Below, in pieces: positions 1 through 7,300 of a DNA stretch of 64,000 nucleotides; the stretch's first letter is position 1; each line of letters opens with the position of its first letter. The position numbers were made by a program, and so were the translations under genes. The notes beneath the pieces were generated by a model. That model was not told the origin of the DNA and ran no database searches. It was given only the letters and a program-made list of their open reading frames with translations. The stretch comes from DASPJR01 sp035628505 (lineage in GTDB: Bacteria; Planctomycetota; SZUA-567; H5-PLA8): contig DASPJR010000221.1 of NCBI GenBank assembly GCA_035628505.1, positions 29,632-93,631 on the forward strand, written 5' to 3'.

Positions 1-1000
1 GCAGCGCTTCGAGCTTGCCCTCTTTAAGGAGGCGCGCATCTTCTTTCAGCCAGGCTTTTGCCGCTTCATGTCCGCTGACCGAATCCAGCCCGCGGCGCGG
101 TTTGATGAATTCCAGGAGGCCGTAGCACTCCTTCTCGATGATGGTCTTCTTTTCATTGAAGAGACTGTCGAGATCGAGCTTGCGAATGGTCCGGTTCTCT
201 GACCCTGTTATCGGTTTGCCGTCGATCGTGGGTGTCTCCGCTTCAGTGCGCGCGTGCGCCAGCAGCTGTGCGAGATTCACGCGCGAAAGCCCGGAGGTAT
301 GAACCGAAATTTCTTCGAGCGTCAGGGCGCTGATGCGCGAGATCTCGGCGTCGGAGGCGATTGCACGCAGGTATTCCAGCCGCTCGCTCTGGTCGGGCAA
401 TGCGATCTGAACCTTCGTGGTGTGCGGCGAACGTACCAGCAGCGGATGCAGATCGGCCAGGTTCTCGGTGATCAGCACGATGGTGATGTCGGCCTTGGTG
501 AATGCCGGATCGCTCGACCACTTATGCAGCGTGATCAGCGTTGCCGCTTCGTCCTGCGAAAACGAGGAGCCGAGGCTGGCCGGTGCGATGAAGTGCGAAT
601 AATCGATCAGCACCGCCGCGCGGTAGTTGGGCTTATCCATGATGCGCGTGCGCAGGAAGCGTTCGATCAAGGGCAGCGCGCGGGCCGGCTCCCGCGGCAG
701 GCGGTCGGAATAGTTCGTGCCCTGAACGGTGTCGACGGCTTTTACGACTTTCGCGAAGTCCTCGCGCATGGACGTCTGCGGAAACCAGATACCGGCCGAC
801 TGGTCGTAGCAGATCACCGATTCCCGGCGCGGGAACATCGTTTTGATGAGAAACTCTTTAAGCCCGACAAAACGCAGGCTGTTGCCTTCGCGAATGGCGC
901 AGAGGTCATGGACGTTTCCGTGCAGCAGAAACGTGTTCACGACGCCGCCCTGGTAGGTTCGAGCGAGGTCCTGTGCCCACTGCGGAAGATCGGCTGACAT
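1..1000 (-). CDS. AAA-family ATPase, N-terminal part (Ycf46-like), runs off the left edge
   Basis: An uninterrupted minus-strand frame starts at the ATG complementary to 998-1000 and stays open to base 1, giving 333 residues without a stop. The N-terminus (MSADLPQWAQDLARTYQG, then a FLLHGNVHDL stretch) and the order of segments resemble two-domain Ycf46-like AAA ATPases: a degenerate first AAA fold, with AVLIDYSHF near residue 145 and IVLITENL near residue 190 at Walker B and sensor-like positions, then a linker (IEKECYGLLEFI) leading to the second, catalytic AAA domain. That second domain would lie outside the window, so no Walker A is visible. The substrate is unknown. The family call comes from overall resemblance, not a diagnostic motif. 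The frame is divergent from the small zinc-ribbon gene at 1126. Confidence 0.75.
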   Translation of the reverse strand, partial: MSADLPQWAQDLARTYQGGVVNTFLLHGNVHDLCAIREGNSLRFVGLKEFLIKTMFPRRESVICYDQSAGIWFPQTSMREDFAKVVKAVDTVQGTNYSDRLPREPARALPLIERFLRTRIMDKPNYRAAVLIDYSHFIAPASLGSSFSQDEAATLITLHKWSSDPAFTKADITIVLITENLADLHPLLVRSPHTTKVQIALPDQSERLEYLRAIASDAEISRISALTLEEISVHTSGLSRVNLAQLLAHARTEAETPTIDGKPITGSENRTIRKLDLDSLFNEKKTIIEKECYGLLEFIKPRRGLDSVSGHEAAKAWLKEDARLLKEGKLEAL

Positions 1001-1125
1001 GATGGAGTGCCCTCAGGCGCGTTAGTTGTCCTGCAGCTTACCCAAAGAATTTGATCGAGTCCAGAGTGGCTGCGCCTTGACGCGTGCTTGCAGCACCGGG
1101 TAGCGTCTGCAATGGAGAGATTGCG

Positions 1126-1440
1126 GTGGACTCAGAAGACCTTGAAAGCATCAGGCGTTTAGAGGAGCAGATCTTCGAGTGCGCCCGCACGGGCTCGCGC
1201 GAAGACGTGATGGCGCTCGGCTGCCCCCGTTGTGGAGCGCCGCTGGCCGTGTTCTGGATGCGGCAGCTTGTTCCAGTGATTGGGATGGATGCATTGAACA
1301 TGCGGTGCACGAAAACGGGCTGCTGCTTTTTGATTTGCACTGACGGGAAAATTCCACGGCCGAGCTGGGCTGGATTTTTTTCAGGAACGCTGACGACAGC
1401 ACCGAAAAGTTTGAAAGTCAACCAGCGGCTGGGGCCGTAA
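1126..1440 (+). CDS. small zinc-ribbon protein, unknown function
   Basis: A GTG start at 1126, preceded by GGAG at 1114-1117 with 8-nt spacing, opens a frame of about 104 residues. The same frame can also start at a GTG at 1084, but that one has a poorer ribosome-binding site. The protein has a short acidic helix (DLESIRRLEEQIFEC), then CPRCGAP and about 30 residues later CTKTGC, which together look like a Cys4 zinc ribbon. No family is recognised. It is divergent from the AAA ATPase and lies upstream of the glycine-rich array. The opposite strand is also open here (1038-1421), but the paired cysteines favour the plus strand. Confidence 0.5.
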   Translation: MDSEDLESIRRLEEQIFECARTGSREDVMALGCPRCGAPLAVFWMRQLVPVIGMDALNMRCTKTGCCFLICTDGKIPRPSWAGFFSGTLTTAPKSLKVNQRLGP

Positions 1441-1578
1441 AAACGTAAGGGCGCTTCACGGAAGAGTGGAATTCCATTCGGTTTCCACTATGTATTCTTG
1501 AGAATTCTAATCATGCTGGAAAATGATGGGTCCGCCAGGCTTCGGCAGCCTCAGCACTGAATATCAAAGCCTTTCGTA

Positions 1579-1672
1579 TCAACGACTTAAAAATTTTCTT
1601 AAGTTTCGGAATACTTTTGCCGGCTGGCACAGCGTTCGTTATTACTGAAATCATCGCAAAACAAAATGGGTT
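1579..1672 (+). promoter_or_regulatory. conserved upstream block of array unit 1
   Basis: The block contains AACGACTTAA (1581-1590) and, 40 bp further, GGCTGGCACAG with TTCG and ATCGCA shortly after. The same ordered elements precede units 2 and 3. TGGCACA lies 95 nt upstream of the unit 1 ATG. It probably holds the promoter and the start of the leader. The TGGCAC resembles a sigma-54 -24 box, but the -12 GC is not at the required spacing, so the sigma factor is open. Confidence 0.45.
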
Positions 1673-1719
1673 GTTTGCGAAAACGGTTTGGGGCCTTCTT
1701 TGAAAGGGAGGATCGTAAC

Positions 1720-1980
1720 ATGGGCGACAATCTCAACATTGGCAGCCAGCAGTCGGGCAAGCGCGGCGGAGACGGCACGGGCGGATTGGCTCTGTCGGCT
1801 GGTTTGGGCGCTGGTTCGGGCTCGGGCAGCGGCGACGGCACGGGCATCCTGGGCTCGGGCGTTGGCGTGGGCGTCGGCACTGGCGTCGGCGTTGGCGTCG
1901 GCGGAACGGCTGATGCGTCCGGCAACGGCGGAGACGCGAGCGACAACAGCGTCATCGGCAGCATCACGATCAACGCCTAA
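1720..1980 (+). CDS. glycine-rich small protein, array copy 1 (86 aa)
   Basis: The ATG at 1720 follows AGGGAG (1705-1710) with about 9-nt spacing. The frame is open further upstream, but the same MGDNL start in all four copies fixes this one. Thirty of 86 residues are Gly. The layout is a polar head (MGDNLNIGSQQSGKRGG), a short LALSAG patch, two runs with Gly at every second residue (28-42, then 45-61 with Val between the glycines), and a conserved tail (TADASGNGGDASDNSVIG, then SITINA). There is no signal peptide, lipobox or cysteine. The alternating Gly/Val pattern suggests a beta or silk-like structure; a secreted structural protein or peptide precursor is possible but unproven. I recognise no family. 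The sequence is identical to copy 3 at protein level. Confidence 0.85.
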   Translation: MGDNLNIGSQQSGKRGGDGTGGLALSAGLGAGSGSGSGDGTGILGSGVGVGVGTGVGVGVGGTADASGNGGDASDNSVIGSITINA

Positions 1981-2002
1981 TTCTGGTTTTCACCAGATGG
2001 GT

Positions 2003-2043
2003 GCGCCGGGGAATCCGCAAGGGTTCCCCGGCGCTTTTTTTTT
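2003..2043 (+). terminator. rho-independent terminator of array copy 1
   Basis: A perfect 11-bp stem (GCGCCGGGGAA / TTCCCCGGCGC) is followed by nine T. A smaller CTGG/CCAG hairpin lies just before it at about 1983-1997, and both are conserved after copy 2. Confidence 0.9.
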
Positions 2044-2171
2044 GCCGCGCTTTCCAACGGCTCAGGCAGCACATTCCAGTTTTCCGAAACTTTTCTTACA
2101 GCATTTGTTGAGAACCCCCCAGAACCAGAGAGTGGCCTATGTATTGACTGTTGTGTATCCTGTTACTACAT

Positions 2172-2254
2172 AGAGACTTAAGTTGATTTTTCGTATCGCA
2201 GATCAGGCTGGCACAGGCTTCGATATAAGTAAAACATCGCAGACGAAAACGGTT
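2172..2254 (+). promoter_or_regulatory. conserved upstream block of array unit 2
   Basis: ACTTAA at 2176-2181 is followed 33 bp later by TGGCACA at 2209-2215, then TTCGATATAAG and ACATCGCAGACGAAAA. It matches the block of unit 3 almost base for base and that of unit 1 in its key words. TGGCACA is 94 nt from the ATG. It is a likely promoter and leader; the sigma factor class is undetermined. Confidence 0.5.
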
Positions 2255-2302
2255 CGGACTGCAAAGGGTTTGGGGCAGAACAAAGATCGAAGGAGACATA
2301 CC

Positions 2303-2563
2303 ATGGGCGACAATCTCAACATCGGCAGCCAGCAGTCGGGCAAGCGCGGCGGAGACGGCACGGGCGGATTGGCGCTGTCGGCTGGTCTCGGCGCTGGCTG
2401 CGGCCACGGCGGCGGAGATGGCACCGGCATCCTGGGCTCAGGCGTTGGCGTAGGCGTCGGGACCGGAGTCGGCGTGGGTGTCGGCGGGACGGCTGATGCG
2501 TCCGGAAACGGCGGAGATGCGAGCGACAACAGCGTCATCGGCAGCATCACGATTAACGCCTAA
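2303..2563 (+). CDS. glycine-rich small protein, array copy 2 (86 aa)
   Basis: The ATG at 2303 has a strong ribosome-binding site AGGAGA (2291-2296). The protein is the same length as copy 1 and identical except for three neighbouring residues: three serines of the first Gly-X run become Cys, His and Gly (GAGCGHGGGDG). The head, the Val-Gly run and the tail are unchanged. The new Cys and His could bind a metal or crosslink, but this is inference. It carries its own upstream block and its own terminator. No function is known. Confidence 0.85.
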   Translation: MGDNLNIGSQQSGKRGGDGTGGLALSAGLGAGCGHGGGDGTGILGSGVGVGVGTGVGVGVGGTADASGNGGDASDNSVIGSITINA

Positions 2564-2586
2564 GTCTGGTTTTCACCAGATGGGTG

Positions 2587-2624
2587 AGCCGGGGAATCCG
2601 CTAGGGTTCCCCGGCTTTTTTTTT
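2587..2624 (+). terminator. rho-independent terminator of array copy 2
   Basis: The stem AGCCGGGGAA / TTCCCCGGCT encloses a ten-base loop and runs into nine T. It is clearly related to the copy 1 terminator, including the small hairpin before it. Confidence 0.9.
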
Positions 2625-2753
2625 AACCCGGCTTTCAGACGGTTGATGCAGCACATTCCAGTTTTCCAAAGCAGTCCTTCCAGCATTCGTTGAGAACTCC
2701 GCAGAACCAGGCAGCAGCCTATGCATCGCCTACTGATTATCTTGTGAATGTGT

Positions 2754-2835
2754 AACGACTTAAATAATCGGGTGTGTCGCCGATCAGGCTGGCACAAGCT
2801 TCGATATAGGTAAAACATCGCAGACGAAAATGGTT
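2754..2835 (+). promoter_or_regulatory. conserved upstream block of array unit 3
   Basis: AACGACTTAA (2754-2763) is followed 32 bp after its ACTTAA by TGGCACA (2790-2796), then TTCGATATAGG and ACATCGCAGACGAAAA. TGGCACA is 100 nt from the ATG of copy 3. It is nearly identical to the unit 2 block. Confidence 0.5.
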
Positions 2836-2889
2836 CGGACTGCAAAGGGTTTTGGGGCAGAAAAAAAGAAAGTTAAAGGGAGACATACC

Positions 2890-3150
2890 ATGGGCGACAA
2901 TCTCAACATCGGAAGTCAGCAGTCGGGCAAGCGCGGTGGAGACGGCACGGGCGGGTTGGCTCTGTCGGCCGGTCTGGGCGCTGGTTCGGGTTCGGGCAGC
3001 GGCGACGGCACGGGCATCCTGGGCTCAGGCGTTGGCGTGGGCGTCGGGACCGGAGTCGGCGTTGGAGTCGGCGGGACAGCTGACGCGTCCGGAAACGGCG
3101 GAGACGCGAGCGACAACAGCGTCATCGGCAGCATCACCATCAACGCCTGA
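2890..3150 (+). CDS. glycine-rich small protein, array copy 3 (86 aa)
   Basis: The ATG at 2890 follows AGGGAGA with good spacing. The protein is identical to copy 1 at all 86 positions, yet by my count about 18 sense codons differ between the two genes, all silently, and the stop codon changed from TAA to TGA. This is the strongest internal evidence that these frames are translated and conserved. It is followed by an unrelated terminator hairpin rather than the copy 1/2 type. No function is known. Confidence 0.9.
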   Translation: MGDNLNIGSQQSGKRGGDGTGGLALSAGLGAGSGSGSGDGTGILGSGVGVGVGTGVGVGVGGTADASGNGGDASDNSVIGSITINA

Positions 3151-3172
3151 TCTCGATTCCTTACATGCACAA

Positions 3173-3204
3173 AAAACGGGCGGCTATCAAGCCGCCCGTT
3201 TTTG
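3173..3204 (+). terminator. rho-independent terminator of array copy 3
   Basis: The stem ACGGGCGGCT / AGCCGCCCGT has a four-base loop and is flanked by A- and T-runs. It differs in sequence from the terminators of copies 1 and 2. Confidence 0.9.
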
Positions 3205-3309
3205 TTTCATCACGTTCATCTATTTTGCCAGGAGCAGAAAAGAAAAGCAGTCGAGAATGGGTCAGTAAGGAGTATACAGAGGCACAACCAACACTTGGGG
3301 AATAACCGT

Positions 3310-3546
3310 ATGGGCGACAATTTGAGCATCGGAAATCAGCAGTCAGGCAAGCGCGGCGGAGAGGGCCAGGGAGGCTTGGCTCTTTCAGCCGGAGCAGGCA
3401 GTGGAAGCGCCACGGCCTCCGGGAGCGACATCGTGGGTGTGGGTACAGGGGTCGGCGTAGGCGTCGGCGGAACGGCTGATGCGTCCGGCAACGGCGGAGA
3501 TGCGACCGACAACAGTGTGATCGGCTGCATCACCATTAACGCCTGA
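3310..3546 (+). CDS. glycine-rich small protein, array copy 4, diverged and shorter (78 aa)
   Basis: The ATG at 3310 has a weaker ribosome-binding site (GGGGA at 3297-3301). The head (MGDNLSIGNQQSGKRGG) and the tail (TADASGNGGDATDNSVIG, then CITINA) are conserved. The middle is eight residues shorter and the first Gly-X run is replaced by GSGSATASGSD. This separates constrained ends from a tolerant centre. It gains one Cys four residues after the conserved DNSV. It lacks the recognisable upstream block of the other units, so it may have another promoter or depend on read-through. Confidence 0.85.
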   Translation: MGDNLSIGNQQSGKRGGEGQGGLALSAGAGSGSATASGSDIVGVGTGVGVGVGGTADASGNGGDATDNSVIGCITINA

Positions 3547-3556
3547 TCGGTCGTGC

Positions 3557-3583
3557 AAAAAAGAAGGCGGCCGGAGCCGCCCT
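3557..3583 (-). terminator. terminator of the 3606-5255 gene
   Basis: The stem GGCGGC / GCCGCC has the loop CGGA. On the minus strand it is followed by a T-rich run (complement of AAAAAAGAA at 3557-3565), so it serves the minus-strand gene that ends at 3606. On the plus strand there is no T-tract for copy 4. Confidence 0.7.
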
Positions 3584-3605
3584 CAGTGCTACAGACGTGA
3601 CGAGC

Positions 3606-5255
3606 CTACTTCGGTTTGCCGGGTTGCAGCGTTGGCGTTGAGCCCGGCGCGGTCGGGACGATCAGCTGCGGCGCTTCCAATTCTGCAGCCTCTTCCAGAT
3701 CTTCCCACTTGATCTTCCACGTCTCGCCTTCCTTTACCGCGTGCTGCGTCAAGGGGCGAGGCTTGCTGGAGCCCGCTTCATAAAAGTCGATCTGCAGCTT
3801 GGCCGTGCCGGCCTTTTCATCCAGATCGATTTTGCGAATGACGAAGTCGGCGAAGGTCAGCGCCGGCACTTTCTCGTCGCCGCCTTCCTTGACCAGGTCT
3901 ACATAATCTTCAACTTCATCCTTAACCACGGCCGTCGCGATCAGTTTCTCATCGCGGGTGCGGATCGCCTTCAGGAAGCGCGCGAGCGCTCCCGCCGCGC
4001 CGGGCTCGCTTTCCTGCGGTTCGCGCGGGAACGTTCCGGCGATCTTGGCCTGCAGGCGTGAGACTGCCGCCGCCATGTCGTTGGGATCCACTGCGTCGAC
4101 AAACTGCTCGCGCAGCATCGTGTAGCCCTTCAGCGCCTTGTTATAATCTTTCAGCACATATTCGGAGCAGCCGCCGCTGAGCTTCGGTACGTCCGGACGC
4201 AAGCGGCTGACTGGCAGCACTTCAAGCAGCACGTCGGTGAGCGCTGCCACGCGCTTATAATCCTGCTCGTCGTCCATCAAGGTGTCCATCAACGAGTAGG
4301 CTTCTTCCTGGGCTTCTTCATCGACCGGAAAAGCCGTCAGATAAGCCCGCGTGTGCGCGACGGCCTCATCGTAGCGCTGCGCGCCGCTCAACAGATTCAG
4401 CAGCGTCTTGTGGGCGAACTTCGTTTCAAGGCTGCGCGGATGATCGGCGATGATCGCGCGGCAGGAGGCTTCGGCGCCCTTCGCGTCTTCGCGCCGGAGC
4501 TGTATCTCCGCCTGCAGCTTCAAGGCAGCCGGCGTATGCCGTCCGGTCTTGCCGCTGGATGCCGCTGCGTCCTGCGCTGCCGCAAGGGCCTCGTTGTCGC
4601 GCTGCAGAATCTTCAGAGCGGTGGCGCGTTCCAGCTGCAACTGCGCGCGCGTGAGACCTTTCACGTCCGGAGCGGCTGCGAGCTGCTTGTCGTATTCCTG
4701 CAGCTGCTGGTTTGCATTTTTGACGCTTTCGATGGTCTTGTTGATTTCGTTGGCATTCTGAACACCGAACTGACGCAGCGCAGGCTGGGAAGCGTAGGTC
4801 GCCAGGTTGATCCAGGACTGCCGCATTTTTTCGAGGGCTTCGACCGTCAGCGGCTGCTGGGCCAGCTTCTGGCGTTCGCCTTCGACGTCGCGATACATTT
4901 TCAGCGATTGCGTATCGATCTGCTGGCGCAGTTCGTTGGCGCGCGTGACGATATCGGGAACGGTGTGCTTGAGCAGCGGGGCCAGCGCGGCGTACGCGCG
5001 GTTGCCGCATTCCAGCAGCACCTTGGCCGCCGCTTTCTGCTGCTCGGGCGTGCCGGTCTGAAAATCGTTCAGGTACGGCCTTAAATCCGCGATCATCATC
5101 GGATTGGCCGGTGCCGGATTGGCGGGCACGGGCTTGACCGGCTGAATCTGTGGCGGGGGAGGTGGTGGCGGCGGAGGCGGCGCCGCGTCGCCGGCCCAGG
5201 CGCTGGCGGCAAAAAGAGTTGAACAGAAAAAACCGAAGATGCGGTCGGATGACAT
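3606..5255 (-). CDS. secreted proline-stretch / TPR-like repeat protein, unknown function (549 aa)
   Basis: The ATG has a strong ribosome-binding site (AAGGAGA). The N-terminus is a signal peptide (FGFFCSTLFAASAWA, cleavage after AWA near residue 22). A run of ten prolines (about 26-35) and a PVPANPAP linker follow. Residues about 55-420 are helical with TPR or HEAT character (repeated ALA and KALKGYTML-like helices). Residues about 430-520 look like a separate small domain with alternating strands (LQIDFYEAG, TWKIKW), like an NTF2-like or DUF4878-type fold. It is probably a periplasmic or outer-envelope protein. No enzyme motif is seen. It ends beside the glycine-rich array in convergent orientation. 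Confidence 0.8.
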   Translation of the reverse strand: MSSDRIFGFFCSTLFAASAWAGDAAPPPPPPPPPPQIQPVKPVPANPAPANPMMIADLRPYLNDFQTGTPEQQKAAAKVLLECGNRAYAALAPLLKHTVPDIVTRANELRQQIDTQSLKMYRDVEGERQKLAQQPLTVEALEKMRQSWINLATYASQPALRQFGVQNANEINKTIESVKNANQQLQEYDKQLAAAPDVKGLTRAQLQLERATALKILQRDNEALAAAQDAAASSGKTGRHTPAALKLQAEIQLRREDAKGAEASCRAIIADHPRSLETKFAHKTLLNLLSGAQRYDEAVAHTRAYLTAFPVDEEAQEEAYSLMDTLMDDEQDYKRVAALTDVLLEVLPVSRLRPDVPKLSGGCSEYVLKDYNKALKGYTMLREQFVDAVDPNDMAAAVSRLQAKIAGTFPREPQESEPGAAGALARFLKAIRTRDEKLIATAVVKDEVEDYVDLVKEGGDEKVPALTFADFVIRKIDLDEKAGTAKLQIDFYEAGSSKPRPLTQHAVKEGETWKIKWEDLEEAAELEAPQLIVPTAPGSTPTLQPGKPK

Positions 5256-5344
5256 GTTTTCTCCTTCAAGTGCAAACGCCGGCGCGCGGCAAAAAGGGAA
5301 TATCGCGTCAGCGCGGGAGGCGGGGCATCAGGCTTGAACAGCCG

Positions 5345-5566
5345 TCAGCAGCATTTCTTCTCAGGGGACAGGAAGCCGGCATTCCGCAGCGCGCAGACGA
5401 GCTTGTCGCCGCTGGTGGACTTTTCGTCGAAGGTGACCTCTGCGGTGTGGTCGTCCAAAGAGGTAATGACTTTCACCACGCCCGAGACATTCATCAGCAC
5501 GGTGCGCACACGGCCGGCGCAACCAACGCACTGCATATCATCGACACCCAGCTTTTCAGTTTTCAT
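5345..5566 (-). CDS. heavy-metal-associated (HMA) domain mini-protein, CopZ-like
   Basis: This 73-residue protein is a single HMA domain. The metal loop MQCVGCAGRV has C13 and C16 in the CxxC arrangement, followed by the usual pattern GVVKVITSLDDHTAEVTFD. Such proteins carry copper or other soft metals to transporters or enzymes. It ends in KKCC, an extra cysteine pair that is not part of the family core. No copper ATPase or regulator is beside it. It lies on the same strand as the 3606-5255 gene, 89 bp upstream, and could share a transcript with it. Confidence 0.85.
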   Translation of the reverse strand: MKTEKLGVDDMQCVGCAGRVRTVLMNVSGVVKVITSLDDHTAEVTFDEKSTSGDKLVCALRNAGFLSPEKKCC

Positions 5567-5837
5567 AACAGGTACTCACCCCATCTGCAGCCCAGCGCCG
5601 CAGAGGGCACCCAGTTTATCACTACGTTTCATTTACGTCCACAGTTTCCGCGGGTGCTTAGCTCATCGCCTGAGCAACGCATCTATGGCTCCCCAGGCTA
5701 CTCTTTTTTTCTACAGGATCGCGCTGCATTGACGATCTCAACACAACAGCGGGATCGCGTGAAACTGAACTTTTGCTTTTCACTTTTTCAATTCCCGCAA
5801 TAACCTGTGTGTCTCGACGCAAAGGATCCCAAGCTTC

Positions 5838-7289
5838 ATGCCGCGTGTCATTGCAATCATGAATCAGAAGGGCGGGGTGGGCAAGACCACCACCACGCTG
5901 AATCTGGGTGCCGCGCTGGCCGGCCGCGGAAAACGCGTGCTGCTGGTGGACCTCGATCCGCAGGCGAACCTGACCATCGGTCTGGGAAAACGCGCGGCGG
6001 ACTTAAGCGAATCGGTTTACGAGCTGCTGACAAATCCAAAGGTCGAAACGGCAAAGCTGATCGTGCCCACCAACTGGGAGCGCCTGCATATTGTTCCCAG
6101 CCACATCGATCTGTCCGGCGCAGAGATCGAGATGGTGACGATGATTGGCCGCGAGACGCGCCTCACCAAGTCGCTCGATGCCGTGCGCGAAAATTACGAC
6201 TACATTTTCATCGATTGTCTTCCGAGCCTCTCGCTGCTTACAGTCAACGCGATGGCCGCCGCCACGGAGGTGTTCGTTCCGTTGCAGGCACATCCGTTCG
6301 CGATGGAAGGGCTCGGGAAGCTGTTTGAAGTCGTCGGAATGATCCGCGAAGCGATGAACCCGGCGCTGCGCGTCAGCGGCGTATTGGTGACCATGTTCGA
6401 CGGCCGCACCAATGTTTCCAAGGTGACCCTGGAAGCGTTGCGCCGAGACGAACGGCTGCGCGAGCACATCTTCACGACAACGATCAAGCAGAACATCAAG
6501 GTTGCCGAAAGCCAGAAGGAAGGCATTCCGGTCATCACGTTCGATCCGGCCTGCCACGCCGCGAAAGCGTACCAGGCGCTCTGCTCGGAAGTGCTCGAGA
6601 TGGAAAACGGATGCCTCGCCAGCCTCTGTGCCGAACGCATCACGTCTCGCGAGAAAGCCGCAGGCGAACGGCTGACCTTTACGCCCGATCTGATCGCTCC
6701 GCCCACGCGCCCGCAGGAAACTCACAGCGCTGAAGCCCAAACGCCTGCCGCGCCTGCCGAGCCGCTCGTGCATGTCGCGCCGGTCACGGCGCTGGTCGGA
6801 AACCATGAAGCGCCGCCGCCACCGGAAGAGCAGGTGCCGCCGGAAAAAACACAAGAAGCAGTCAGTGCACCGCCGCCGGCGCCGGAGATTTCTGCGCCGG
6901 CTGAAGCGCCGCAGGTCGTGTTGCCGCAAGCTGCTGCTGAGCCTGTTCCAGTCGTCGCGGTCGCCGCCGAATCGCACTCGCCTGCCGCAGCGGAAGTTGC
7001 GCAGCCGCCAGTAACCGCCGCAGTCGTCATCGCCGCCCCTGCCAATAGCGCCGACGTACAGTCCCTTCATCCCAGTAAAGGAATCGCAGTCTCGATTCCG
7101 GCGAACGCGGATGTGACCGCAGCGTTGCAGGCGGCGCAGTCCATGAGCAACCCGCCGCCGGCGCGGGAAGCGCATACTCCCTCGCTGCACGCAGACTTGA
7201 GCGACGAAGGCTACCGCCCGCGCCTGCAGCTTAAGCCCGGGTCGCTGAGCATCACGCTTCCGCCGATTGACGGCAACATCGCGCGCTGA
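5838..7289 (+). CDS. ParA/Soj-family ATPase with a long proline/alanine-rich C-terminal tail
   Basis: The N-terminal about 255 residues form a ParA-type ATPase: deviant Walker A QKGGVGKTTTT from residue 10, LLVDLDPQANLT as the A' motif, and YIFIDCLPSLSLLTVNAM as Walker B. The family binds DNA or membrane as an ATP dimer and positions chromosomes, plasmids or protein complexes. Residues about 270-483 are Pro/Ala/Val-rich with low complexity (a PAEPLVHVAPV type of sequence), unusual for ParA, and end in LQLKPGSLSITLPPIDG. No parB or parS follows. The orphan position suggests a role other than plasmid partition. The start has AAAGGA at 5821-5826. Confidence 0.85.
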   Translation: MPRVIAIMNQKGGVGKTTTTLNLGAALAGRGKRVLLVDLDPQANLTIGLGKRAADLSESVYELLTNPKVETAKLIVPTNWERLHIVPSHIDLSGAEIEMVTMIGRETRLTKSLDAVRENYDYIFIDCLPSLSLLTVNAMAAATEVFVPLQAHPFAMEGLGKLFEVVGMIREAMNPALRVSGVLVTMFDGRTNVSKVTLEALRRDERLREHIFTTTIKQNIKVAESQKEGIPVITFDPACHAAKAYQALCSEVLEMENGCLASLCAERITSREKAAGERLTFTPDLIAPPTRPQETHSAEAQTPAAPAEPLVHVAPVTALVGNHEAPPPPEEQVPPEKTQEAVSAPPPAPEISAPAEAPQVVLPQAAAEPVPVVAVAAESHSPAAAEVAQPPVTAAVVIAAPANSADVQSLHPSKGIAVSIPANADVTAALQAAQSMSNPPPAREAHTPSLHADLSDEGYRPRLQLKPGSLSITLPPIDGNIAR

Positions 7290-7300
7290 TTGTCCAGGAT

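Larger units (their letters stand above)
1579..3546 (+). repeat. tandem array of four paralogous transcription units for a glycine-rich small protein
   Basis: Four copies of one short gene lie head to tail, with start codons at 1720, 2303, 2890 and 3310 (spacings 583, 587 and 420 bp). Units 1-3 share an upstream block as well as the coding region, so whole transcription units were duplicated. Units 1-3 each end in a clear hairpin plus T-tract. Unit 4 is shorter and has lost the recognisable upstream block. Copies 1 and 3 differ at about 18 sense codons, all silent, which shows that selection acts on the protein. Confidence 0.9.

Noticed and set aside
254..997. Plus-strand open frame of 247 codons
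   Set aside because: Shadow of the minus-strand AAA ATPase, which has better family resemblance and runs through the edge of the window.
1038..1421. Minus-strand frame opposite the zinc-ribbon gene
   Set aside because: No motif; the plus strand has paired CxxC cysteines and a ribosome-binding site.
1625..1640. Sigma-54 promoter in the array upstream blocks (TGGCACA ... TTCG)
   Set aside because: The -12 GC is not at the required ten-base distance from the GG in any of the three copies, so I kept it only as a conserved block.
1599..3536. Long minus-strand frames rich in Pro-Thr repeats opposite the glycine-rich genes
   Set aside because: They are the mirror of GGC/GTC-type codons. Silent third-position changes between copies 1 and 3 are synonymous only on the plus strand, and ribosome-binding sites and terminators serve the plus strand.
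1720..3546. CRISPR-like array
   Set aside because: Repeat units are several hundred bases long and coding, not short direct repeats with spacers.
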